Translations under genes and position numbers: made by a program
From: Pseudomonas sp. Irchel 3E13
GTDB lineage: Bacteria > Pseudomonadota > Gammaproteobacteria > Pseudomonadales > Pseudomonadaceae
NCBI RefSeq assembly: GCF_900187455.1
Contig: NZ_FYDX01000011.1
Coordinates: 216,480 to 280,479, forward strand
Length of the DNA: 64,000 nt
Reading direction: 5' to 3'
Part shown: positions 1 through 9,539 of the stretch, in pieces
Layout: each line of letters starts with the position of its first letter
Numbering within the stretch: position 1 is the first letter of the stretch
Notes under the pieces: model-generated
The model's input: only the letters and a program-made list of their open reading frames with translations
Told to the model about the DNA's origin: nothing
Database searches by the model: none

Positions 1-1821
<1,821 letters not shown>

Positions 1822-1832
1822 TGAAGGCAACA

Positions 1833-1856
1833 GCCCGCCGCCTCTCGACGGCGGGC
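1833..1856. terminator. Hairpin between convergent helicase gene and nagZ
   Basis: Perfect 8-bp stem (GCCCGCCG / CGGCGGGC, 1833-1840 and 1849-1856) with an 8-nt loop in the 46-bp gap between two convergent stop codons. There is no clear T tract on either side, so it may act as a shared weak terminator or as an mRNA 3' end structure. Confidence 0.5.
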
Positions 1857-1867
1857 ATGCTCGGCAA

Positions 1868-2878
1868 TCAGTCGACCAACTGGGCCTGTTTCAAGGCGCC
1901 CAGCGCTTCCAGCCAGCGCGGCTGCTGGCGGTAGTCGGTACGGGCAAAGCCCTGGCCGCGCATGGCCGCGATGCGCGGCGATGGCGTGACCTTCAAGCGC
2001 TGGGCAGCACTCAGGGCCAGCTCGGCCGCCGCCCGGTCATTGCACACCAGACCCATGTCGCAACCGGCAGTCAGCGCGGCCTCGATGCGACTGGCGGCAT
2101 CGCCGACCACATGGGCGCCAGCCATGGACAGATCATCGCTGAAAATCACCCCGTCGAAGCCCAACTCGCCACGCAGGATGTCTTGCAGCCAGCGGCGGGA
2201 GAAGCCTGCCGGCTGGTTGTCGACCTGTGGATAAATCACGTGGGCCGGCATCACTGCGGCCAGTTGGCCGCTCAGACGGGTGAACGGCACCAGGTCCGCC
2301 GCGCGGATCTGCTCCAGGCTGCGCTCGTCAGTAGGAATAGCCACATGGGAGTCGGCTTCCGCCCAGCCGTGGCCGGGGAAGTGCTTGCCACAGGCGGCCA
2401 TGCCGGCGGCGTTCATGCCGCGGATGAAAGCGCCGGCGAGCGCGGTCGCCCGCTCAGGATCGCCTTCGAAAGCGCGGCTGCCGACCACGGCACTGCGCTG
2501 GTGGTCGAGGTCCAGCACCGGCGCGAAGCTCAGGTCCAGGCCGACCGCCAGGACTTCGGTGGCCATCAGCCAACCGCACTGCTCCGCCAGGTACTCGGCA
2601 TTGGGATTGTCGGCAATTGCACGCATCGCCGGCAGGCGCACGAAGCCCTGGCGCAGGCGCTGCACGCGGCCGCCTTCCTGGTCGACGGCAAGGATCAGCT
2701 CAGGGCGAATGGCGCGGATCGACGCGGTCAGCTCGCGCACCTGGCGCGGGCTGTCGATATTGCGCGCAAAAATGATCAGGCCGGCCACTTCGGGCTGGCG
2801 CAGGAGGTGGCGGTCTTCGGCGGTCAGCCAGGTACCGGCGATATCCACCATCAGGGAGCCTTGCAGGCTGGCACTCAT
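1868..2878 (-). CDS. nagZ: Beta-N-acetylhexosaminidase NagZ
   Basis: 336 residues, the usual length for proteobacterial NagZ (glycoside hydrolase family 3). The signature KHFPGHG lies near residues 163-169 with the catalytic Asp-His region following (DSHVAIP), and the nucleophile motif SDDLSM is near residues 240-250. NagZ works in the cytoplasm and removes GlcNAc from 1,6-anhydromuropeptides during peptidoglycan recycling; its products induce AmpC in species with AmpR. There is no signal peptide, as expected. It lies 10 bp downstream of the L,D-transpeptidase gene and on the same strand as psrA, so all three may share a transcript. Confidence 0.95.
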   Translation of the reverse strand: MSASLQGSLMVDIAGTWLTAEDRHLLRQPEVAGLIIFARNIDSPRQVRELTASIRAIRPELILAVDQEGGRVQRLRQGFVRLPAMRAIADNPNAEYLAEQCGWLMATEVLAVGLDLSFAPVLDLDHQRSAVVGSRAFEGDPERATALAGAFIRGMNAAGMAACGKHFPGHGWAEADSHVAIPTDERSLEQIRAADLVPFTRLSGQLAAVMPAHVIYPQVDNQPAGFSRRWLQDILRGELGFDGVIFSDDLSMAGAHVVGDAASRIEAALTAGCDMGLVCNDRAAAELALSAAQRLKVTPSPRIAAMRGQGFARTDYRQQPRWLEALGALKQAQLVD

Positions 2879-2888
2879 AAATGATCCT

Positions 2889-3413
2889 TCAGTTGACGGG
2901 GCCGCTGGCCCACTGCGGGCAGGCGGCTTCTTCTATTTGCACCGGACAATGCACCGGAACCCGCTCGAACAGGCTCACCAGATCGGCATTGCGCAGGCGC
3001 ACGCAGCCATGGGACAGCGGCACGCCCATGGGTTCCGTGTCAGGTGTGCCATGCAGGTAAATATAACGACGGAAGGTGTCCACCGCACCGAGGCGGTTGC
3101 GGCCGGGCTCGCAGCCACTGAGCCAGAGAATTCGCGAGAGGATCCAGTCGCGCCCGGGAAATTGTGCGTGCAGGTCGGGGGTCCAGGTTTCGCCGGTCCA
3201 GCGTCGCCCGCGAAGCACCGCGCCTTGAGGCAGCCCGACGCCGATCTTCGCGCGCACCTGATGCAGGCCGCGCGGCGTGCAGCCGGAGCCGTTGTTTTCA
3301 CCTGGACCATTGAGCGCCGTGGACACCGGCAGACGCACGACCAGACGGCCTTGGGAGAACCCGTAGAGGCATTGGTCAGCGAGGGAAATATGCAGCAGAT
3401 CGAGAGTAGACAT
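2889..3413 (-). CDS. L,D-transpeptidase (YkuD family)
   Basis: 174 residues. The YkuD signature is present: HGTPDTEPMG followed by the active-site SHGCVRL with the nucleophilic Cys near residue 143. Family members make 3-3 crosslinks or anchor lipoproteins to peptidoglycan, normally in the periplasm. Here the N-terminus (MSTLDLLHISLADQCLYGF) shows no signal peptide and the ATG at 3413 has no good ribosome binding site. Either the protein is exported unusually or the pathway is not obvious. It sits between psrA and nagZ, next to another peptidoglycan enzyme. Family firm, exact role uncertain. Confidence 0.88.
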   Translation of the reverse strand: MSTLDLLHISLADQCLYGFSQGRLVVRLPVSTALNGPGENNGSGCTPRGLHQVRAKIGVGLPQGAVLRGRRWTGETWTPDLHAQFPGRDWILSRILWLSGCEPGRNRLGAVDTFRRYIYLHGTPDTEPMGVPLSHGCVRLRNADLVSLFERVPVHCPVQIEEAACPQWASGPVN

Positions 3414-3458
3414 GGGGCGCTAGCTTAGCCGAAGCCAGTCGTCGCGCCCAGTCGCGAA

Positions 3459-4172
3459 TCAGGCCTTGGCCGGTGCCGGCGCGCTACCTGACTTGTTGCG
3501 CGGACGCAGTTGCGCGGCAGCCATGGCCTCGTCGGTGACACCGCTGTCGGCACGCATGCCGGCGGCGAGAAACGGCACCATCAGGCGCATGACCTGCTCG
3601 ATGGAGGTGTTGATGCCGAAATCGGTTTCCGCGATGGCCCGCAGCGCCTTGATCCCCGACATGCTGAACGCCGCGGCACCAAGCATGAAGTGCACGCGCC
3701 AGAACAGCTCGATGGGCGGGATGCGCGGAGCGGCTTCATTGACCAGCAGCATGTAGCGGCGGAACACTTTGCCATACATGTCTTCCAGGTAACGCCGCAA
3801 GTGCCCCTGGCTCTGACTGAAGGCCAGGCCCAGCAAACGCATGAAGATGGACAGGTCGTTGCCGCTGCGTGGCTGCACCACCAGCGCCTGCTCCACCAGC
3901 ATCTCCAGCAGCTCTTCCAGGTTCGGCTTGTGCTCCGGACGCGCCTGTCGGCGATCCAGCTCACGCTCGAGGCTCTGGCAGAAAGGCCCGAGGAAACGCG
4001 AGAAGACCGCCTGGATCAGCGCCTTCTTCGAACCAAAGTGATAGTTGACCGCGGCCAGATTGACTCCGGCTTTGCTGGTGATCAGCCGCAACGACGTTTC
4101 AGCGAACCCTTTTTCCGCGAACAGCTGCTCGGCAGCATCGAGAATGCGTTCAACGGTTTCCGATTGGGCCAT
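3459..4172 (-). CDS. psrA: TetR-family regulator PsrA
   Basis: 237 residues from the ATG at 4172, which has an AGGTGG ribosome binding site about 9 nt upstream; an in-frame TTG at 4190 would add six residues but falls inside the operator. The N-terminal TetR helix-turn-helix is clear (ILDAAEQLFAEKGF ... NLAAVNYHFGSKKALI). Position next to lexA, length and the palindromic operator in front identify it as PsrA, the long-chain fatty-acid-responsive repressor that in Pseudomonas controls itself and fadBA and activates rpoS. Identification is from family knowledge and synteny; the operators support it. Confidence 0.9.
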   Translation of the reverse strand: MAQSETVERILDAAEQLFAEKGFAETSLRLITSKAGVNLAAVNYHFGSKKALIQAVFSRFLGPFCQSLERELDRRQARPEHKPNLEELLEMLVEQALVVQPRSGNDLSIFMRLLGLAFSQSQGHLRRYLEDMYGKVFRRYMLLVNEAAPRIPPIELFWRVHFMLGAAAFSMSGIKALRAIAETDFGINTSIEQVMRLMVPFLAAGMRADSGVTDEAMAAAQLRPRNKSGSAPAPAKA

Positions 4173-4187
4173 GGGTAATCCACCTGA

Positions 4188-4214
4188 CAAACAGTTGTTT
4201 GAAACATACGTTTC
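4188..4214. promoter_or_regulatory. Tandem PsrA-type operators upstream of psrA
   Basis: Two abutting palindromes share one base: CAAAC-AGTT-GTTTG (4188-4201) and GAAAC-ATAC-GTTTC (4201-4214). Both fit the published PsrA consensus [G/C]AAAC-N2-4-GTTT[G/C]. They begin 16 bp upstream of the psrA ATG, placed for autorepression. Confidence 0.8.
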
Positions 4215-4332
4215 ATGGTCGTGACTGTCAAGTCAGGCGGGCAATTAGATCACAGCTTCAGACGCCAGGCAGGCAAAGATCACCAGGCTTTTTCCTGCCG
4301 CTTGCCGCTTGATGCTTGCAGCTGCCCTTCTA

Positions 4333-4367
4333 CTGTATATAATCCCAGTCACTGTATAAAAAGACAG
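4333..4367. promoter_or_regulatory. Two tandem LexA (SOS) boxes upstream of lexA
   Basis: Two CTG-N10-CAG sites: 4333-4348 (CTGTATATAATCCCAG) and 4352-4367 (CTGTATAAAAAGACAG), three bases apart and ending 10 bp before the lexA ATG. Tandem boxes are the usual arrangement for autoregulated lexA. Confidence 0.93.
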
Positions 4368-4377
4368 AGCCATCGAC

Positions 4378-4992
4378 ATGCTAAAACTGACGCCACGCCA
4401 AGCTGAGATTCTGGCTTTTATCAAGCGCTGCCTGGAAGACAACGGCTTCCCCCCTACCCGGGCTGAAATCGCCCAGGAACTGGGCTTCAAGTCTCCCAAC
4501 GCCGCCGAGGAGCACCTCAAGGCGCTGGCGCGAAAAGGCGCCATCGAAATGACCCCCGGTGCTTCCCGCGGCATTCGCATCCCCGGCTTCGAAGCACGCC
4601 AGAGCCAGGACGACAGCTCGCTGCCGATCATCGGTCGCGTGGCCGCCGGCGCGCCGATCCTCGCCCAGCAACACATCGAGGAATCCTGCGCCATCAACCC
4701 CACCTTCTTCCATCCTCGCGCCGACTACCTGCTACGCGTGCACGGCATGAGCATGAAGGACGTCGGCATTTACGACGGCGACCTGCTGGCCATACACACC
4801 TGCCGTGAAGCGCGCAATGGTCAGATCGTCGTAGCCCGACTGGGTGACGAAGTGACGGTCAAGCGCTTCAAACGTGAAGGCAGCAAGGTCTGGCTGCTTG
4901 CGGAGAATCCCGAATTCGCGCCCATCGAGGTGAACCTGAAAGAACAGGATCTGGTGATCGAGGGTTTGAGTGTCGGCGTCATTCGCCGATAA
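4378..4992 (+). CDS. lexA: SOS repressor LexA
   Basis: 204 residues, standard length. N-terminal winged helix (LTPRQAEILAFIK ... RAEIAQELGFKSPNAAEEHL), then the Ala-Gly self-cleavage site in GRVAAGAP (residues 86-90 region), the catalytic Ser in HGMSMKD near residue 125 and the general-base Lys in DEVTVKRF near residue 162. LexA represses SOS genes as a dimer and cleaves itself when RecA filaments form. Two LexA boxes lie immediately upstream. sulA follows 13 bp after the stop and is probably cotranscribed, as known in Pseudomonas. Confidence 0.97.
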   Translation: MLKLTPRQAEILAFIKRCLEDNGFPPTRAEIAQELGFKSPNAAEEHLKALARKGAIEMTPGASRGIRIPGFEARQSQDDSSLPIIGRVAAGAPILAQQHIEESCAINPTFFHPRADYLLRVHGMSMKDVGIYDGDLLAIHTCREARNGQIVVARLGDEVTVKRFKREGSKVWLLAENPEFAPIEVNLKEQDLVIEGLSVGVIRR

Positions 4993-5005
4993 ATCAGGAG
5001 GCGTC

Positions 5006-5479
5006 ATGCAGTTTCCACACGCACCACAGCAAGTACAGTTAACCCTGTTCGAGGCATTCCTGGCCCAGCCGGTCCTGCCGAAGCTGAAAACCGAAGCGCC
5101 CGCACGCGTCAGCAGCACCCCGGACGCGTTCAGCGAGTTGTCTTTCCGTGGTGCGCTGGAGCACTGCCAGAATCTGCTGGCGCCGATCCTGCGTGAGCTG
5201 AGTGAAGAACAGGATGCCCGCTGGCTGACCCTGATCGCCCCGCCCGCCAGCCTGACGCAGACCTGGCTGCGCGAAGCCGGGCTCAACCGCGAACGTATCC
5301 TGATCCTGCAACCACGCGGCAATCAAAGCGCGATGCAACTGGCCTGCGACGCCCTGCGCCTGGGCCGCAGCCACACCGTGGTGAGCTGGCTGAACCCGGT
5401 CAGCGCCGCCGCGCGGCAACAACTGACCCGTGCCGCACGCGCCGGTAGCGCGCAAAGCCTGAATATTCGTTTGGGCTGA
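5006..5479 (+). CDS. sulA: SOS cell division inhibitor SulA
   Basis: 157 residues from the ATG at 5006, which has a perfect AGGAGG at 4996-5001; upstream in-frame starts would run into lexA. The protein is a SulA/RecA-like fold: a variable N-terminus (VQLTLFEAFLAQP) and a conserved core with WLTLIAPP ... ILILQPRG ... HTVVSWLNP. SulA binds FtsZ and blocks division while DNA is damaged. It is 13 bp downstream of lexA, so it is controlled by the same two LexA boxes. Confidence 0.9.
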   Translation: MQFPHAPQQVQLTLFEAFLAQPVLPKLKTEAPARVSSTPDAFSELSFRGALEHCQNLLAPILRELSEEQDARWLTLIAPPASLTQTWLREAGLNRERILILQPRGNQSAMQLACDALRLGRSHTVVSWLNPVSAAARQQLTRAARAGSAQSLNIRLG

Positions 5480-5504
5480 TACTTGAATTGACCCGCGAGA
5501 GTCC

Positions 5505-5527
5505 GGCTTCCTCATTGCGAGGAAGCC
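5505..5527. terminator. Hairpin downstream of lexA-sulA
   Basis: Perfect 9-bp stem GGCTTCCTC / GAGGAAGCC (5505-5513, 5519-5527) with a 5-nt loop, in the gap between sulA and the convergent gene. There is no T tract, so intrinsic termination would be weak. Confidence 0.5.
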
Positions 5528-5536
5528 CGGTCACCA

Positions 5537-5770
5537 TCAATGAAGGACCCGCGGACCTTCGTCCCGCTCGATCTCACCTTCCACCAGACGACCTGCCATC
5601 TGCACGCCAACGCTGAGCATGGCCTTGGCCACCTCTACATGCTGGCCCTGCAGGAACGCCTTGGCATCTTCGGAGAAGTTCAGGGTTACCAACGAACCCT
5701 CGTCCTCGGCACGGCGCAGCTCGATCCGGCCATCAGGCAACTCGACAATTTCTAGAAAGGACGTGGGCAT
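5537..5770 (-). CDS. Conserved small hypothetical protein
   Basis: 77 residues, acidic, without membrane segment or signal. It reads MPTSFLEIVELPDGRI, then a predicted strand-rich middle (LVTLNFSEDAKAFL) and a helix (VEVAKAMLSVGVQMAGRL). A small gene at this place between sulA and topA is conserved in Pseudomonas, which supports it being real. The function is not known to me. It lies 51 bp downstream of the next gene on the same strand. Confidence 0.75.
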   Translation of the reverse strand: MPTSFLEIVELPDGRIELRRAEDEGSLVTLNFSEDAKAFLQGQHVEVAKAMLSVGVQMAGRLVEGEIERDEGPRVLH

Positions 5771-5821
5771 ATCAGGAATGTTCTCCAGGAAAGACCGGCA
5801 TTGTAACAGTGACCGTTACGA

Positions 5822-6343
5822 TCAGCACTCACTCAACCCCTCGCGAAAACGGACGGTAAGCTTCTTCAGATTCTGCCGCCACTCCTCCAATTCCTCCCGA
5901 GAAAGCGGTGCCACCTCGGGTGCGTCGAGGCTGACAGCATGAATCAACGGCTGAGTAACATCGCCTTTCGGGGCTTTTGTTGCGACCGGCGGTTTGAACA
6001 AATCGGAATAAGCTTTTAACAGTCGTGCCAGCCAGGTCTCTGATTGCTGGGCCAGTTCCACCAGTTCGGCCATTTCCGGAATGGCGATCGCTTCCAGCAC
6101 CTCAGGGGTCAGCAAGGCCTCAGCCCGTGGCGCGGCGGCCTGTGGCAACCGATAGAAGCCGGCGATTTCATGGCACAGCCCCAGCAGTGCACCGTAGAGG
6201 TGAAACAACGCTGACTCGCGCTCGGCCTGGAGCAGCGCCTGGGCGTTCATGGCCCGACTCTCCTGAGCCTTGCCCATACCTTCAAGCGCAAGGCCAGCGA
6301 AGAAAATTTTCTGATTGGTACGGGTATAGAGTTCCTGGGCCAT
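5822..6343 (-). CDS. Conserved hypothetical protein (DUF6586-like)
   Basis: 173 residues from the ATG at 6343 (MAQELYTRTNQKI); the open frame extends further upstream but through the topA terminator, so the inner ATG is preferred. All-helical, no signal peptide: an N-terminal part about 100 residues long rich in Ala/Glu/Leu, a short charged linker with KAPKG, and an acidic C-terminal helix (LSREELEEWRQNLKKLTVRFREGL). It belongs to the pseudomonad-restricted family found beside topA. Function unknown. Confidence 0.78.
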   Translation of the reverse strand: MAQELYTRTNQKIFFAGLALEGMGKAQESRAMNAQALLQAERESALFHLYGALLGLCHEIAGFYRLPQAAAPRAEALLTPEVLEAIAIPEMAELVELAQQSETWLARLLKAYSDLFKPPVATKAPKGDVTQPLIHAVSLDAPEVAPLSREELEEWRQNLKKLTVRFREGLSEC

Positions 6344-6444
6344 GAAGGCGCTCTCCGATAAGGCTGCGGGGCGAGGTCTGTCAGTTTCGGGGAAGCGTTT
6401 CCCCCGCGCAAGGATCTGTGATGGATAAGGTCCGTCCAGACAAA

Positions 6445-6478
6445 CAAAAAAGCCGTGTCCGACACTGTCAGACACGGC
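6445..6478 (-). terminator. Intrinsic terminator of topA
   Basis: Read on the minus strand, GCCGTGTC (6471-6478) pairs perfectly with GACACGGC (6452-6459), with further inner pairing, followed by a run of T (the A run at 6445-6451 of the plus strand). It lies 22 bp after the topA stop. Confidence 0.9.
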
Positions 6479-6500
6479 CCTCGAACGCGAAGATCAGCGC

Positions 6501-9110
6501 TTAGCGCTTGTCTTCGATCTTCCACGCATTGCCGTCATAGAACGCACGCCAGCCGGTCGGCTTGCCTTCCACTTCGGTCTGCACGTACTGCTCCTTGGTC
6601 TTGCGGCTGTAGCGAATCACCGCCGGGCGACCATCCGGATCCTTCTGCGGCGCTTCGCAAAGGAAGTGGTACTTCGGATCGATCTCATGCTTGTGCGGGA
6701 TGATCTCGATCACCAGCGGCGCGCGGGTTTCGCGGTTTTTCGGGAACTGGCTGGCAGCCAGGAACAGCCCGGAAGCACCGTCACGCAGCACGTAGGTGTC
6801 GTTGACCTTCTCGCACTTGAGCTCCGGCATGTCCACCTTGTCCATCTTCGGTGGCGCTGCTTCGCCGTTCTTGAGCAGCTTGCGGGTGTTCTTGCACTCC
6901 GAGTTGGTGCAACCGAAGAACTTGCCGAAACGCCCGGTCTTGAGCTGCATTTCACTGCCGCACTTGTCGCATTCCAGGCTCGGACCTTCGTAGCCCTTGA
7001 TCCGGTAGTTGCCTTCCTCGATCTCGTAGCCGGTGCAGTCCGGGTTGTTGCCACAGATGTGCAGCTTGCGCTTCTCGTCCAGCAGGTAGGCATCCATCGC
7101 CGTCGAGCAGATCGGGCAACGGTGCTTGCCAAGCAGCACGAGGGATTCGGACTCGCCTTCGTCATCCGCGGCAATCTCGTCGCCCGGCACCAGGTTCACG
7201 GTGGCCTTGCAGCGCTCTTTCGGCGGCAGGCTGTAGCCCGAGCAACCGAGGAACACACCGGTGGACGCGGTGCGGATCATCATGTGCCGGCCGCATTCCT
7301 TGCATGGAATGTCGGTCGGGGTCGGCTGGTTAGCGCGCATGCCGTTTTCGCTGGCCTCGGCGACCTGCAGCTTCTTGCTGAAATCACCGTAGAACTCGTC
7401 CAGCACGTTCTTCCAGTCACGCTCGCCATGGGCCACGTCGTCGAGGTTCTCCTCCATGCCGGCGGTGAAGCCGTAGTCCATGAGGTTGGAGAAGCTCTCC
7501 GACAGGCGCTCGGTGACAATGTCGCCCATCTTCTCGGAGTAGAAGCGGCGGTTGTGCAGGGTCACGTAGCCGCGGTCCTGGATGGTGGAAATGATTGCCG
7601 CGTAGGTCGATGGACGACCGATACCGCGTTTTTCCATTTCCTTGACCAGACTTGCCTCGGAGTAACGCGCAGGCGGCTTGGTGAAGTGCTGGCTCGGATC
7701 AATCTGGATCAGCTTGAGCACTTCGCCCTGGTTCATTTCCGGCAGAACGTCGTCGTCGCCCGGTTTGCTTTGCTGCGGCAGCACCCGGGTGTAACCGTCG
7801 AACTTGAGGATGCGGCCCTTGGCGCGCAGCTCGAAATCACCTGCGGCAACGCTGACAGTGGTCGACAGGTACTGCGCCGGTGGCATCTGGCAGGCCAGGA
7901 ACTGACGCCAGATCAGCTCGTACAGGCGCTCTGCATCGCGCTCCATGCCGCTGAGCTTGCTCGGATGGGTATTGACGTCGGAAGGACGAATCGCTTCGTG
8001 CGCCTCCTGGGCGCCTTCCTTGCTGCCGTAGACCAGCGGGGCCTCGGGCAGGTATTTCTTGCCGAATTCGCTTTCGATGTAGCTGCGCGCCATCTCCAGT
8101 GCGTCCGTCGACAGGTTGGTCGAGTCGGTACGCATATAGGTGATGTAGCCCGCTTCATAGAGCCGTTGCGCCATCATCATGGTCTTCTTCACGCCGAAGC
8201 CGAGGCGATTGCTCGCCGCCTGCTGCAGGGTCGAAGTGATGAAGGGTGCCGACGGCTTGCTGCTGGTCGGGCGGTCTTCGCGCTTGGCCACGGTGTAGCT
8301 GGAAGACTTGAGCTTTTCCAGGGCCGCCATGGCCTGTGCTTCGTTCAGCGGCTTGAAGGCCTCGCCTTTTTCCCGGGCAACCTCGAAGCGCACCTTGGCG
8401 TTCTTGGCAGTACCGAGGTCAGCGTGGACTTCCCAGTATTCTTCCGGGATGAAGGCACGGATTTCCCGCTCACGCTCCACCACCAGCTTCACGGCTACCG
8501 ACTGCACGCGGCCGGCCGACAGGCCCCGGGCAATCTTCTGCCACAGCAGCGGCGAGACCATGTAACCGACCACGCGGTCGAGGAAGCGGCGGGCCTGCTG
8601 CGCGTTGACCCGGTCGATATCCAGCTCGCCTGGCTGGGAGAAAGCTTCCTGGATGGCCTTCTTGGTGATTTCGTTGAACACCACGCGCTTGTAGCGGCTG
8701 TCATCCCCACCGATGGCTTCCCGCAGGTGCCAGGCAATGGCTTCCCCTTCGCGGTCCAAGTCGGTTGCGAGATAGATGGTGTCGGCATCCTTGGCGAGGC
8801 GGCGCAGCTCCTCGATCACCTTCTCCTTGCCCGGGAGAATCTCGTACTTGGCTTTCCAGCCATGATCGGGATCGACACCCATGCGGGCGACCAGTTGCTT
8901 GCGCGCCTTTTCCTTGGGCGACAGCGCCGGGGCCTCGCCCGCGGTCTTGCCACGCTTGGCAGCCGGTTCCTTGGTGGCACTGGCCGAACCGCTGGTGGGC
9001 AGGTCTCGGATATGGCCGATACTCGACTTCACCACGTACTGGTTGCCCAGGTACTTGTTGATGGTCTTGGCCTTAGCCGGGGATTCCACAATGACCAGCG
9101 ATTTGCCCAT
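6501..9110 (-). CDS. topA: DNA topoisomerase I (type IA)
   Basis: 869 residues, normal for gammaproteobacterial TopA. N-terminal TOPRIM domain (SLVIVESPAKAKTI at the start, TDLDREGEAIAWHL near residues 117-130). The catalytic Tyr lies in the motif YMRTDSTNLS near residue 328. Three C-terminal four-Cys zinc motifs follow (CKECGRHM near 600, CPICSTAM near 665, CDKCGSEM near 712), then a positively charged tail. It relaxes negative supercoils. An extra Ala/Lys-rich insertion follows GHIRDLPTSG near residues 42-66, as seen in other pseudomonads. It has its own terminator. Confidence 0.97.
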   Translation of the reverse strand: MGKSLVIVESPAKAKTINKYLGNQYVVKSSIGHIRDLPTSGSASATKEPAAKRGKTAGEAPALSPKEKARKQLVARMGVDPDHGWKAKYEILPGKEKVIEELRRLAKDADTIYLATDLDREGEAIAWHLREAIGGDDSRYKRVVFNEITKKAIQEAFSQPGELDIDRVNAQQARRFLDRVVGYMVSPLLWQKIARGLSAGRVQSVAVKLVVEREREIRAFIPEEYWEVHADLGTAKNAKVRFEVAREKGEAFKPLNEAQAMAALEKLKSSSYTVAKREDRPTSSKPSAPFITSTLQQAASNRLGFGVKKTMMMAQRLYEAGYITYMRTDSTNLSTDALEMARSYIESEFGKKYLPEAPLVYGSKEGAQEAHEAIRPSDVNTHPSKLSGMERDAERLYELIWRQFLACQMPPAQYLSTTVSVAAGDFELRAKGRILKFDGYTRVLPQQSKPGDDDVLPEMNQGEVLKLIQIDPSQHFTKPPARYSEASLVKEMEKRGIGRPSTYAAIISTIQDRGYVTLHNRRFYSEKMGDIVTERLSESFSNLMDYGFTAGMEENLDDVAHGERDWKNVLDEFYGDFSKKLQVAEASENGMRANQPTPTDIPCKECGRHMMIRTASTGVFLGCSGYSLPPKERCKATVNLVPGDEIAADDEGESESLVLLGKHRCPICSTAMDAYLLDEKRKLHICGNNPDCTGYEIEEGNYRIKGYEGPSLECDKCGSEMQLKTGRFGKFFGCTNSECKNTRKLLKNGEAAPPKMDKVDMPELKCEKVNDTYVLRDGASGLFLAASQFPKNRETRAPLVIEIIPHKHEIDPKYHFLCEAPQKDPDGRPAVIRYSRKTKEQYVQTEVEGKPTGWRAFYDGNAWKIEDKR

Positions 9111-9210
9111 GGATCGGAAAATTCCTGAATACTGAAAATAAAAACACGGCAGGTACCTGACGCGGCACCGCTATATATAGTGGCTATAGAATGAGGTCAA
9201 GCGCGGGAGT

Positions 9211-9462
9211 TCAGCCGCCTGCACCATCCGGACGGGAAAACAGTGTCGTTTCCGCCTCAATCAAAGCAAAGCGTGGCACCTGCTCGCCGTCAACTTCGAC
9301 CGACTCGAGAAACATCGAAAGAGGCCTGACCCAAAGACCGAATTCGCCGTACAGGGCTTGGTAAAACACCACCCACTCCTCGGTCTCGGAATGCTGTGCA
9401 ACGCTGAAGACACGGTACTCAGGCCCCTTGTAGTGCCGGTATACGCCTGGTTGTATCTGCAT
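9211..9462 (-). CDS. DUF1653-family small protein
   Basis: 83 residues from the ATG at 9462, preceded by an AAGAGGG ribosome binding site; the longer open frame upstream overlaps the fadA terminator and fadA itself and is not credible. The start MQIQPGVYRHYKG and the motif EEWVVFYQALYG are typical of DUF1653, a short beta-rich domain of unknown function. It stands alone between topA and fadA with its own gap on each side. Confidence 0.85.
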   Translation of the reverse strand: MQIQPGVYRHYKGPEYRVFSVAQHSETEEWVVFYQALYGEFGLWVRPLSMFLESVEVDGEQVPRFALIEAETTLFSRPDGAGG

Positions 9463-9491
9463 GCCGCTGGCCCTCTTGAAAAAAAATTCCG

Positions 9492-9524
9492 AAAAAACAA
9501 AAACCGGGGCACCAGGCCCCGGTT
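9492..9524 (-). terminator. Intrinsic terminator of fadBA
   Basis: On the minus strand AACCGGGGC (plus 9516-9524) pairs with GCCCCGGTT (9502-9510) around a 5-nt loop, then a T-rich tract (A run 9492-9503 on the plus strand). It begins 16 bp after the fadA stop. Confidence 0.92.
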
Positions 9525-9539
9525 TGGTCAACCACGCGA

